Shown here: piece after piece, positions 21,145 to 29,074 of the stretch
Layout of the letters: every line of letters begins with the position of its first letter
Numbering within the stretch: position 1 is the first letter of the stretch
Source of the DNA: CAYLZO01 sp964387775
Lineage (GTDB): Bacteria > Chloroflexota > Anaerolineae > JAAYZQ01
DNA length: 29,074 nt
NCBI GenBank assembly: GCA_964387775.1
Contig: CAYLZO010000036.1
Coordinates: 1 to 29,074, forward strand
Reading direction: 5' to 3'
Position numbers and translations under genes: made by a program
Notes under the pieces: generated by a model
The model's database searches: none
Told to the model about the DNA's origin: nothing
What the model saw: the letters and a program-made list of their open reading frames with translations, nothing else

Positions 21145-22920
21145 TATGTTTCTTTGTGTATCATTTTTCTCCACGCGGGCGGGCAGATGGACGGTGAACG
21201 TGCTGCCCGCCCCGGGCTCGCTCTGCACCTCGATCTCACCCCCCTGCCCCTCCACCAGCATCTTGACCAGCGCCAGTCCCAGCCCGATGCCCCGGGCCCG
21301 AGTGGTGAAGAGCGGCTCAAAGATCTTGGTCCGATTCTCCGCCGGGATGCCCACGCCGGTGTCCGACACCGAGACGGCCACCTCCCCCTGGGATTGTACC
21401 TCAGACTGGATGATCAAGCAACCGCCGTCGGGCATGGCCTGGATCGCGTTGTGGATCAGGTTGCCAAAGACCTGGTCGAGCAGGCCCGGGTCGGCGAGGA
21501 TGGGGGGCAGATCCTCGGCCAGTTGGCTGGCTACCTCGACGTTTTCCGGGATCTGGACGCGCGAGAGCGCGGTTCGGACGGCCTCGTTGAGGTCCACCTC
21601 CGGGCGGAGGGGCGGCCTCTCGCGGGCAAAGTCGAGCAGGTCGTCAATGATGCGCTCGGAGCGGTTCACCTCCTGCTCCAGGATCTCGAGCATCTCTTGC
21701 ACGTCTGGGTCGCGCTCCTCGACGACCATGTTGAGAAAATAGACCGCGTTCTTGATCGTTCCCAGCGGATTGCGCAACTCGTGGCCCACGCCGCCGGCCA
21801 GTTGGCCCAGTACCGCCAGCTTCTCCTGGCGGATGAGTTGCTCCTGGGTCTCCTGCAATTCCCGGATGCGCTCCTCCACCAACTCCTCCAACCTCTCCGA
21901 GTAATCCTTCAGCGCCTCTTCGGCTCGCTGTCGCTCGGCGATCTCCAGTTCGAGTTGCTCGTTGGCGGTCGCCAGGTCGGCGGTGCGTGTGGCGACCCGC
22001 TGCTCCAACTGGTCTCGGCCGTGGCGTAACTTGATAGACATGATGTTAAAGGTCCGGGCCAGGCCTGCCAGATCGGAGGCCAAGGGGATCGGGATCTCTT
22101 CGCCGAGGTGCTCGGGTGCGGTTGCGATGTCGTGGGCTTTGGCGCGGATCGTGTCCAGGGGGGCGAACACCAAGCGTCTCTGGAGGTAGAGATGCGCGAC
22201 GAACAGTCCGGCCAGCAACAGAAGCAGCACAGCAGATAGTTGGAGGGAAAAGTGATTGGCCTGGCCATAAGCCTCGGCCAGGGGCACTCGGATCGAGATG
22301 GCCGAGACCACGTGGCCCAGGTCGCCCTCGCGGTGAAAGCCCCGCTCTTGGCCATAATAGTCCACCAGCCCGCGGGGCGCGTCGGCCGGGTCGCTGTGGC
22401 AGCGCAGGCACGATTCCTCCAGGACCTCACCGGGGCGCAGGACGACAAAGTAGGGTTGGCCTTCGATGCTGCGGACCGTGGATCGGGTGCCCAAGTCGGG
22501 CTTGGTTCGCAACTCTTCCAGGAAAGCCCGTTCGTAGGCGTCGGCCTCATTCTCGGGACTGCGGGCATTGATGGCGGCGTCTTTGACGTAATAGGACGTC
22601 TGGCTGAACTCCTGAAAGTGGTGGTCGATCTCTCGGATGGCATAAGTCGAAGACATCCAACTTGGATCGAAATACTCGTCGGTGCGAAAGGACGCGGTCC
22701 ATTCGAACAGATTTGGTTTCAAGATCTGGGAGAAATAGGAGTGGGTTGCCAGGTTGCGGTCGAGGAGGATGTGGGCTTTGGCCTCTGCCTCTGCCAGCGC
22801 TTGTTGCCGCATCGTGTGGTTCACCAGAACAATCACGGTGGCAGCAACGACGATGAAAATCAGGCTGGCGCCCACATTCAGCAGCGTGCTACTCTTGGCA
22901 ACAATTCTCTGTTTGGTCAT
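21133..22920 (-). CDS. Sensor histidine kinase with DUF3365 (Tll0287-like) haem-motif domain
   Basis: A 595-residue membrane kinase. Transmembrane helix 1 is about 15-36 and helix 2 about 227-246. The extracytoplasmic region between them fits DUF3365/Tll0287-like: an early segment SYFSQILKPNLFEW, then GQPYFVVLRPGEVLEESCLR, with haem-attachment motif C171-L-R-C174-H175, followed by GDLGHVVSAISIRVPL. Proteins of this family can carry covalently bound c-type haem and are proposed redox or gas sensors. A HAMP region (about 247-300) and coiled coils (300-365) lead to HisKA with H380 in GGVGHELRNPLGTI, then HATPase with N box NLIHNAIQAM, DTGVGI and RGIGLGLAL. No receiver is attached, so it would signal to neighbouring receivers. 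The ATG at 22918-22920 has AAGGA eight bases upstream. Its stop codon lies in a palindromic element. It is a paralogue of the next kinase upstream. Confidence 0.9.
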   Translation of the reverse strand: MTKQRIVAKSSTLLNVGASLIFIVVAATVIVLVNHTMRQQALAEAEAKAHILLDRNLATHSYFSQILKPNLFEWTASFRTDEYFDPSWMSSTYAIREIDHHFQEFSQTSYYVKDAAINARSPENEADAYERAFLEELRTKPDLGTRSTVRSIEGQPYFVVLRPGEVLEESCLRCHSDPADAPRGLVDYYGQERGFHREGDLGHVVSAISIRVPLAEAYGQANHFSLQLSAVLLLLLAGLFVAHLYLQRRLVFAPLDTIRAKAHDIATAPEHLGEEIPIPLASDLAGLARTFNIMSIKLRHGRDQLEQRVATRTADLATANEQLELEIAERQRAEEALKDYSERLEELVEERIRELQETQEQLIRQEKLAVLGQLAGGVGHELRNPLGTIKNAVYFLNMVVEERDPDVQEMLEILEQEVNRSERIIDDLLDFARERPPLRPEVDLNEAVRTALSRVQIPENVEVASQLAEDLPPILADPGLLDQVFGNLIHNAIQAMPDGGCLIIQSEVQSQGEVAVSVSDTGVGIPAENRTKIFEPLFTTRARGIGLGLALVKMLVEGQGGEIEVQSEPGAGSTFTVHLPARVEKNDTQRNISSQ

Positions 22921-22947
22921 GAATTTGGTCCTTCTCTAGTTCTGTGA

Positions 22948-25818
22948 TTACCCATCCTTTGCTTTGGGCAGAAACAGGGTGAAGGTGCTCCCTTTCCCGG
23001 GCTTGCTGTCCACCTCGATGCGGCCGTCGTTGGCCGCCGTCAACTGGGCGCAGAGGGCCAGCCCCAGGCCGATGCCCCGGGCCTTGGAGGTGAATAGAGG
23101 CTCAAAGATCTTGTCCAGGTGCTCGGGCGGGATGCCGCCGCCCGTGTCCCGGACGGTGAGGGCGATCTCGTCGCCGCGCCGGGCGGCGGAGAGGGTCAGG
23201 CGGCCCCCGTCGGACATGGCCTGGTAGGCGTTGGTCAGCAGGTTGCCCAGCACCTGCTCCATCTGGCGTGGGTCCACGTGGAGGGGGGGCAGGGCCGCCG
23301 GGAGGTCGAGCGTCACGTCCACGCCGGCGGGCGCCGGGTAACGGGCCAGGGCGGCGGCCGCCAACGCCTCGGCCGAGACCGCTTCCCGGTCCACGGACTT
23401 GATGCGGGCAAAGTCGAGCAGGTCGTCCACGATCCTGGCGGCGTTGCGGGCCTCGCTTTCCAGGATGTGCAGATACTCCTGGACCTCGTCGCCGGCCTCG
23501 GGCTGGACGAGTTTGAGAAAGTAAGCGGCGTTGGAGATGACGCCCAGGGGATTGCGCAGCTCGTGGCCGATGCTGCCGGCCAGTTGGCCGAGCACGGCCA
23601 GCCTCTCGGAGCGCATGAGTCGCTCCCGCAACTCCCGTTGCTCTGTCACATCGTCCGTCAGGACCAACAGGTGCGGCTCTCCACTCAAGGAAAAAGGAAC
23701 AAACCGGCAGTCAATCCAGATAACATCGCCAAAGGTAGATGTCAGGTGAACTTCTCGCCGAGTTTCGGAGCCGCTGGCCAGAGCCTCTTTTGCAGTTTCG
23801 AGTAGATTCGATTTTTTCCAGGAACCGATATGGTAAAAGTTCTGCTTGAGTAACTCTTCAGGCATGGCCCCGACAATCGTGGCGGCAGATTCGTTGGCCA
23901 ACACACAATCGCCCGATGCATCATAGGCGGTGATGCCCAGAGACGAGGCCGTGATGATCCTCTGGTTGAACTCCAGCGCCTCAGCGATGCGCCCTTGTGC
24001 CTCCTTCAGTTCCCAAGTCCGTTCCTCGACCCTCTCTTCCAGCCGTTCCGAATAGTCCCTCAGCGCCTCCTCGGCCCGCTTGCGTTCGGTGATGTCGCGG
24101 GCCACGACGAGGATCTGGACCGGCTGCCCTTCGCGCACGATGGGCGTCGAGTGGACTTTGACGGGGATGCGCCGCCCCGTCCGGTCCTCGAACTCGGCTT
24201 CGTAGCGGTAGACCTGGCCGTTGCCGGCCGCCCGCCGCGCGCGGCGGGCGGCGAGGCCGGCCCGCTCCGGGGTCGGCACAAAGTCGGTAATGGACCGCCC
24301 CAGCACCTCCGACAGCTCAAATCCGGCAAAGTCCAGCCCGGCCTGGTTAACGTACACCAGGCGGCCCTCCATGTCGTGGAGTAGGATGATGTCGCGGGTC
24401 GTTTCGGCCAGCAGGCGGTACTTTTCCTCGCTCTCGCGCAGCGCCCGTTCGGCGGCGCGCTCCTCGGTCTGGTCGCGAAAGACGAGCACCACGCCGCTGA
24501 TCGCGCCCCCCTCGTCGCGGATGGGCGCGCCGCTGTCGGCGATGGGGCGCTCGGCGCCGTCGCGGGCGACGAGCAGGGTGTGGTTGGCCAGGCCCACCAC
24601 GCGCTCTTCCTGCAGCACGCGGGCGGCCGGGTCTTTCATCGGCCGGCGCGTCTCTTCGTTGACGATGCGAAACACCTCGGTCAGGGGTTTTCCCCGCGCC
24701 TCGGCCTGGGACCAGCCGATGAGCGCCTCGGCCACCGGGTTGAACAGCTCCACCCGGCCCCCGGCGTCGGTGACGATGACGCCGTCGCCGACGCTGAGGA
24801 GGGTGGCGCGGTGGCGCTGCTCGGCCCGGTAGAGGGCGCGGTAGTGGGCCGTGGCGTTGCGCTGCCAGAGGGCGGCGACGCCCACGGCCGCGCTAAAGAC
24901 CACGCCCAGGAGCAGGGCCAGGATCAGGGTCGTCTCGCGCCGCAACGCCGCCAGGGCTTCGGCGGCGTCCACCTTGGCCACCAGGTACCAGGGCGAATCG
25001 GGCACGGCCCGGAGGGCAGCCAGCACCTCGACGCCGCGATAGTCCGCCCCCTGCACCACGCCCTCCCGGCCCAATACGGCCATGGCCGCCGGCAGGCCGG
25101 CCTGGCTCAGGGGAAAACGCAGCGTGAGGGCGGCGCCCGGTTGGAAGCGCAGGTCGTTCAAAAAGAGCACCTCGTCGCCCTCGCGCCGGACGAGCAGCGA
25201 TTCGGCGCTGTCGCTGGGCGTGGGCCAGGATTGGATCAGGGGATAGAGGAACTGCCGGGCGTCGCTTTGCAGGAGGATGGCGCCCAACGGCTTGCCCGTC
25301 TCCGGGGGCAGGAGCGGAGCCACGGCGTCGACGTGGGGCGGCAGGTCGCCGGGGCCGGCGTGCAAGGGGCTGAGGGCCGGCTGCCGGTCGGCCAGGGCGG
25401 TGGCCAGGGCCTGGGCCGCCTGGTCGTGGAGGGGACCGACGTAGCCGTCCAGGCTGAGGCGCACCTGTCCCTCGGCGTCGATCAACAACACGTCATAGTA
25501 GTCATAGTGCTGCTGCAGAGAGCCAAAGTGGGTCAGGATCTGGTCGGTATCCTCGGCTCGGGGCGCCGCCAGCCAGCGGGCGACGGTCTCGATCAGGAAG
25601 GGGTTTTCGGCGATCACGGCCGCGTCGGTCAGCCGTTCGGCCCGCCACAGGGCGATCTGGTCCACTTTCACCCGGGCAATGGCGCCGAGGTCCGCCTCGG
25701 TGTCGCGCCGCAGCTCCTGTTCCTGGGCGCGGAGGAACCAGGCGCCGCCGGCCAGCAGGGCCAGCGCCGCCAGGCCCAGGGCGGCCCTCAACCATCGGGG
25801 AAACGTATTCTGGGACAT
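22948..25818 (-). CDS. Membrane histidine kinase with Cache-like sensor and three PAS domains
   Basis: A 956-residue kinase. Transmembrane helix 1 is about 10-30 and helix 2 about 296-317. Residues 31-295 form a large extracytoplasmic domain that looks Cache-like: long first helix with VKVDQIALWRAERL, then YDVLLIDAEGQVRLS, LGAILLQSDARQFLYPLIQ, SAESLLVRREGDEVLFLNDL, and DSPWYLVAKVDAAEAL just before the membrane. Then PAS1 (330-455), PAS2 (463-580), a coiled coil, PAS3 (605-725), HisKA with H752 in GSIGHELRNPLGVI, and HATPase with NLLTNAYQAM, DTGGGI and RGIGLGLAL. The DGVIVTDAGG and ESEEKYRLLAETT phrases mark canonical PAS starts. The ligand is unknown. The ATG at 25816-25818 has GGAGAGAAGG four bases upstream. 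It is 29 bases from the hybrid kinase upstream and 27 bases from the haem-motif kinase downstream. Confidence 0.9.
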   Translation of the reverse strand: MSQNTFPRWLRAALGLAALALLAGGAWFLRAQEQELRRDTEADLGAIARVKVDQIALWRAERLTDAAVIAENPFLIETVARWLAAPRAEDTDQILTHFGSLQQHYDYYDVLLIDAEGQVRLSLDGYVGPLHDQAAQALATALADRQPALSPLHAGPGDLPPHVDAVAPLLPPETGKPLGAILLQSDARQFLYPLIQSWPTPSDSAESLLVRREGDEVLFLNDLRFQPGAALTLRFPLSQAGLPAAMAVLGREGVVQGADYRGVEVLAALRAVPDSPWYLVAKVDAAEALAALRRETTLILALLLGVVFSAAVGVAALWQRNATAHYRALYRAEQRHRATLLSVGDGVIVTDAGGRVELFNPVAEALIGWSQAEARGKPLTEVFRIVNEETRRPMKDPAARVLQEERVVGLANHTLLVARDGAERPIADSGAPIRDEGGAISGVVLVFRDQTEERAAERALRESEEKYRLLAETTRDIILLHDMEGRLVYVNQAGLDFAGFELSEVLGRSITDFVPTPERAGLAARRARRAAGNGQVYRYEAEFEDRTGRRIPVKVHSTPIVREGQPVQILVVARDITERKRAEEALRDYSERLEERVEERTWELKEAQGRIAEALEFNQRIITASSLGITAYDASGDCVLANESAATIVGAMPEELLKQNFYHIGSWKKSNLLETAKEALASGSETRREVHLTSTFGDVIWIDCRFVPFSLSGEPHLLVLTDDVTEQRELRERLMRSERLAVLGQLAGSIGHELRNPLGVISNAAYFLKLVQPEAGDEVQEYLHILESEARNAARIVDDLLDFARIKSVDREAVSAEALAAAALARYPAPAGVDVTLDLPAALPPLHVDPRQMEQVLGNLLTNAYQAMSDGGRLTLSAARRGDEIALTVRDTGGGIPPEHLDKIFEPLFTSKARGIGLGLALCAQLTAANDGRIEVDSKPGKGSTFTLFLPKAKDG

Positions 25819-25847
25819 GACGCCTTCTCTCCGTTCGTCGTACAGGG

Positions 25848-27992
25848 CTACGCCCCGGAATCTAGCACCGACCGCACCTTGTCGGTCAGGTTTTCCAGGG
25901 TAAAGGGTTTGCGCAAAAAGGCCACACCCGCCTCCAACACGCCGTGATGGGCGATCTTGTCGTCGGTATAGCCGGAGGCGTACAAGACCTTGATCTCGGG
26001 CCGGCGGCCCTTGATCTGGTCCGCCAGCTCCTTGCCGCTCAGGTGGGGCATCACCACGTCGGTCAGCAAGAGGTTGATTGGCCCCTCGTGATCGCCGGCG
26101 AGACGCAGCGCCTCGGCGCCGTCGCCGGCGGCCAGCACCCGATACTCCTCTTCACGGAGAATGCTGACGGTCAGCTCCCGCACGTCGTCGCTGTCTTCGA
26201 CGACCAGGATGGTGGCGGGCGAGGCCGAGGGCGGGGCGGGGGCCACGGCCGCGTCCTCAGCCTCAGCCTGGCCCCGATCCTGAACCTCGGCCCGGGGCCA
26301 ATAGAGGCGAAAGGTCGCGCCCTGGCCCGGCCGGCTGTCCACCACGATGTGGCCCCCACCCTGGGTGACGATGCCGTACACGGTGGCCAGGCCCAGGCCG
26401 GTGCCCTTGCCCTGCTCCTTGGTGGTGAAAAAGGGCTCAAAGATGCGCGCTTGGGTGGCCTCGTCCATGCCCAGGCCGGTGTCGGTGATGGCCAGCAGGG
26501 CGTGCTCGCCGGGCCGGGCATCGAGGTGGCGGTCGGCGTGGCGTTTGTCGAGGGTCACGTTGGCCGTCTCGAGGGTCAGGCGGCCGCCGCCGGGCATGGC
26601 GTCGCGGGCGTTGACGACGACGTTCATGAGCACCTGGTCCACCTGCGACGGGTCGGCGCGGACGGGCCACAGGTCGTCGGCCAGGGCCATCTCCAGCTCG
26701 ACGTCCTCGCCGATGATGCGCCGCAGCATTTTGCTCAGGTCGTGGATGATCTCGTTGAGGTCCAACAGTCGCGGCTCGACGACCTCCTTGCGGCTAAAGC
26801 TGAGCAGTTGCCGGGTCAACGCCACGGCCCGTTGGCCGGCGTCCTGGATGCGCTGCACGTGGATCCACAGCGGGTCCTGGGGGCGCAACTCCTTTTCCAG
26901 GAGGCGGCTGCTGATGTGAATGACGGTCAAGAGGTTGTTAAAGTCGTGGGCAATGCCGCCCGCCAGTTGGCCCAGGGCCGCCATCTTTTCGGCCTGGATC
27001 AGCTTCATCTGGGTTTCGCGCTGGGTGTGGATTTGGTCCTGCAAGTCCTGGAAGAGGCGGGCGTTCTGCACGGCGATGGCCGCCACGTTGGCCAGGGCGG
27101 AAAGCAGCTCCACGTCTGCCGGCGTGTAGGCGTCGAGTTGGTAACTCTGCGCCTGCATGACGCCGATGATTCTTCCCTCGACCTTCATCGGCACGCAGAT
27201 CAACGATCGGGTGCGCTCCACCTCGTCGTCGGGCGGCGGGCCGGCCACCACCTGTTGATCGGGCGTGATGGTGTGCTCGCTCTGGACCTGGTCCGCGGCC
27301 CGGCGATAGTCGGCGACGTAGCAGGGCTGCCCGCTGTGGATGACCCGGCTCTGGGTGCCGCGCCCCGGCTCTTCGAGGGGGATGGGCGGAAAGCCGCTCA
27401 CGTCCAGCACCTGCCCGCTGCTGACGACGTAGCCGGCGCGAAAGAGCCGGGCCTGGCTGTCGTAAAAGGAGACGATAAAGGCTTCGGCGTCCATCAGGTC
27501 CCGGACGTGGTCGTAGACGGTGTAAAAGACGCGCTGCAGGTCGTGGGCCTCGCCCAGGGCCAGGGCCAGGCGGTTGACGATGAGCTGCTGCTCCAACAGG
27601 CGTTGGCTGTGCTTCTGGGCCTCCTGGCGCTCGAGGGCGTGGCGGATGGTGAGCAGCAGTTGCTCGACGTCGTAGGGCTTTTGCAGATAGCCGTAGGCGC
27701 CCAGGTGGATGGCCTCGATGGCCGAGGCTTGCGAGGCGTGGCCGGTGAGCACGATGCACTCGGTGCGGGGGGAGAGGCGCCGGATGCGGCTCATCACCTC
27801 CAGGCCGGACATGTCCTCCAGCCGGAGGTCGATGAGGGCCACGGCCGGGGTCTGGGCCTGGACGCTGTCCAGGGCGCCCCGCCCCGTGGTGACCGGGGCC
27901 GGCGTGTAGCCCTTGACGCGCAGGATGTCGGTCAGGGTTTTGCGCAGATGGGCGTCGTCGTCTACGATCAGGACGGTCGGTTTTGGACTCAT
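25848..27992 (-). CDS. Hybrid histidine kinase REC-GAF-HisKA-HATPase-REC
   Basis: A 714-residue cytosolic hybrid kinase, paralogue of the giant kinase at the other end of the cluster. Receiver 1 covers about 5-122 (D55 in ALIDLRLEDMSG, T83, K105). A GAF domain covers 145-312 (TRSLICVPMKVEGRIIGVMQ). HisKA has H349 in GGIAHDFNNLLTVIH. HATPase has NVVVNARDAMPGGG, DTGLGMD and GKGTGLGLATVYG. An Ala/Pro-rich linker (570-593) precedes receiver 2 (594-712, D645 in LLLTDVVMPH, K695). The sequence SPRTECIVLTGHASQASAIE is shared almost exactly with the giant kinase. The N-terminal receiver probably accepts phosphate from another kinase and tunes this one. The ATG at 27990-27992 follows GGAGG by six bases. 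It is the second gene of the cluster. Confidence 0.92.
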   Translation of the reverse strand: MSPKPTVLIVDDDAHLRKTLTDILRVKGYTPAPVTTGRGALDSVQAQTPAVALIDLRLEDMSGLEVMSRIRRLSPRTECIVLTGHASQASAIEAIHLGAYGYLQKPYDVEQLLLTIRHALERQEAQKHSQRLLEQQLIVNRLALALGEAHDLQRVFYTVYDHVRDLMDAEAFIVSFYDSQARLFRAGYVVSSGQVLDVSGFPPIPLEEPGRGTQSRVIHSGQPCYVADYRRAADQVQSEHTITPDQQVVAGPPPDDEVERTRSLICVPMKVEGRIIGVMQAQSYQLDAYTPADVELLSALANVAAIAVQNARLFQDLQDQIHTQRETQMKLIQAEKMAALGQLAGGIAHDFNNLLTVIHISSRLLEKELRPQDPLWIHVQRIQDAGQRAVALTRQLLSFSRKEVVEPRLLDLNEIIHDLSKMLRRIIGEDVELEMALADDLWPVRADPSQVDQVLMNVVVNARDAMPGGGRLTLETANVTLDKRHADRHLDARPGEHALLAITDTGLGMDEATQARIFEPFFTTKEQGKGTGLGLATVYGIVTQGGGHIVVDSRPGQGATFRLYWPRAEVQDRGQAEAEDAAVAPAPPSASPATILVVEDSDDVRELTVSILREEEYRVLAAGDGAEALRLAGDHEGPINLLLTDVVMPHLSGKELADQIKGRRPEIKVLYASGYTDDKIAHHGVLEAGVAFLRKPFTLENLTDKVRSVLDSGA

Positions 27993-28054
27993 GGCAGTCC
28001 TCCCTTTGGGGTGCTACAACTGAGACCAGGCGCAGTTGCAGCCCCGGCGCCGTG

Positions 28055-28807
28055 TTACGGAGTCAGGATCTTGTTCATCTGCTGACGGCGAATCTCGGCC
28101 AGGGAATGGAGCAGTTCCTCGATCTTTAGGGGTTTGTACAGGCAGGTGTAGGCGCCGATCTCCAGGGCGGCCTGGATGCTGGCCGCCATCTCTTGCCGGT
28201 AGCCGGTCACCAGGATGACGACTTTGTTGGGGTGCTGCTCCTTGATGTCGCGCAGCAGCGCCAGCCCGTTGATGCCGTCCAGTTTCATGTCCAGGAGGAG
28301 CACGTCGCGATCCTGCTCCAGATGGGTCAACACGGCGTTGGGTTCGCAGATGTAGGTCACGGCAAAGCCTCGCGCGCGCAACAGATCGCTCAGCGTCCGG
28401 CCAAAGGCCGGGTCGTCGTCGACGATGACGACCGACTGCTCGCTGCGCAGGTAGGAGAAAAAGCGCAGCAGCGCGTCGATGTCCAGCGGTTTGGTCAGGG
28501 TGGCCACCACGCCCTCTGCCAGGCCCTCCTGGATCACGTGGTCGGCCGAATAGGCCGTCATCAGCACCACCGGCAGGTCGGGTTGCAGTTCCCTGATCGC
28601 CCGGTACAGCGCCACGCCGCTCATGCCCGGCATCTTGATGTCCGACAGGACACAGTCAGAGGGCTGCGCCTGGAGCTTGTCCAGCGCCTCCGGGCCAGAG
28701 TGGGCCATCTCGGCCTGGTGGCCCATGACCCGAATGATGTCGGTCAGGGTTTTGGCCATGCTGCGGTCGTCGTCTACGACCAGAATGCGCAGTGGGTCGT
28801 GGGTCAT
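28055..28807 (-). CDS. Double-receiver response regulator without output domain
   Basis: A 250-residue protein made of two receiver domains in tandem. Receiver 1 (about 5-120) has D12-D14, phosphoacceptor D56 in CVLSDIKMPGMSG, T84 and K106. Receiver 2 (about 124-242) has D130-D132, D173 in VLLLDMKLDGING, T201 and K225. Both sets of active-site residues are complete, so both should take phosphate. No helix-turn-helix, enzymatic or Hpt domain follows; the protein ends RRQQMNKILTP. It could be a phosphate relay or sink shared by the four kinases encoded downstream. I chose ATG 28805-28807, with GGAGG five bases upstream and MTHDPLRILVVDDD as a natural start, over a start 19 codons upstream. It is the first gene after the promoter at 28983-29012. 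Confidence 0.9.
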   Translation of the reverse strand: MTHDPLRILVVDDDRSMAKTLTDIIRVMGHQAEMAHSGPEALDKLQAQPSDCVLSDIKMPGMSGVALYRAIRELQPDLPVVLMTAYSADHVIQEGLAEGVVATLTKPLDIDALLRFFSYLRSEQSVVIVDDDPAFGRTLSDLLRARGFAVTYICEPNAVLTHLEQDRDVLLLDMKLDGINGLALLRDIKEQHPNKVVILVTGYRQEMAASIQAALEIGAYTCLYKPLKIEELLHSLAEIRRQQMNKILTP

Positions 28808-28982
28808 AGGACCTCCATCTCTTTTGACAAGGTCAGGGCAAAGGTAGCGCCCCCCCGGGGACATTTCGATCTCTTTTGAATCTGCAAACGAACCGGCCCT
28901 GTGTGTCGCATTCGAAGACGAGTTATCGTCGCTATGGGCTGCGTTGTCTGATTTCTAGAGAGCCTGTCTGTGGCTGGGTACC

Positions 28983-29012
28983 ATTATAGCACCGATTCAG
29001 AAGAAATGCCAG
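28983..29012 (-). promoter_or_regulatory. Extended -10 promoter of the five-gene phosphorelay cluster
   Basis: On the minus strand a perfect TATAAT (plus positions 28983-28988) is preceded by TGC, an extended -10. CTGGCA (29007-29012) lies 18 bases upstream as a -35 with four of six matches. Transcription would start near 28976, giving a leader of about 170 bases before the ATG at 28807. The rest of the 267-bp region 28808-29074 shows no open frame, palindrome or repeat that I can recognise. Confidence 0.65.
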
Positions 29013-29074
29013 TGGCTCGGGGGGAGCGTTACCCACATGGGACAAGCTCCTTTACGGTTTCAGGCGGCCAACCG

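Noticed and set aside
25944..28085. A 713-codon open frame on the plus strand
   Set aside because: It is antisense to the hybrid kinase and resembles no protein.

Overview
This window reads as GC-rich bacterial chromosome. The last codons of groEL end at its left edge. I infer a Chloroflexota (Anaerolineae-like) bacterium. The reasons are the very large multi-PAS/GAF kinases, the lipoprotein solute-binding proteins, and scattered short repeats of the kind I associate with that group (ends like ATTGCGAGGAGCG and TTCGACnnnGCTCAGG). This assignment rests on style and was not tested by any search. No tRNA, rRNA, CRISPR array, transposase or phage gene was seen.

Layout. 1-777: groEL tail with a perfect terminator hairpin, an FmdB-type zinc-ribbon protein, and a repeat-filled spacer. 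779-5707 (+): a three-gene ABC exporter-like operon with overlapping genes: GldA-type ATPase, a fused GldF-GldG permease/auxiliary protein, and a DUF4340 protein. 5719-10471 (-): a compact signalling operon made of an extracellular solute-binding lipoprotein, a membrane histidine kinase with a helical extracytoplasmic sensor, a single-domain response regulator, and a REC-PAS regulator with a four-cysteine tail. 10720-14738 (+): potABCD, a polyamine uptake operon. It diverges from the signalling operon across a spacer with a good promoter facing each way. 14780-15900: a graveyard of gene fragments (metallopeptidase-like, membrane glycosyltransferase-like, HepT-like, PqqD-like, multiheme cytochrome c).

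15901-28807 (-): a five-gene phosphorelay cluster. In transcription order it encodes a double-REC protein, a REC-GAF-kinase-REC hybrid, a Cache/PAS kinase, a haem-motif (DUF3365/Tll0287-like) kinase, and a 1708-residue REC-PAS/GAF-kinase-REC hybrid. An extended -10 promoter lies upstream at 28983-29012. The four kinases form two paralogous pairs arranged A-B-B'-A'.

The window encodes five histidine kinases and eight receiver domains, yet no DNA-binding, GGDEF/EAL or Hpt domain. Both signalling clusters must therefore act through protein-protein contacts or through partners encoded elsewhere. The most promising candidates for an undescribed system are the lipoprotein-coupled kinase operon, which has a TorT/TorS-like logic with a sugar-type binding protein, and the output-less five-gene phosphorelay. 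Short palindromic or tandem repeats have entered coding sequence in several places: the GldG part, one GAF domain, the linker of the large hybrid, and the stop codon of the haem-motif kinase.
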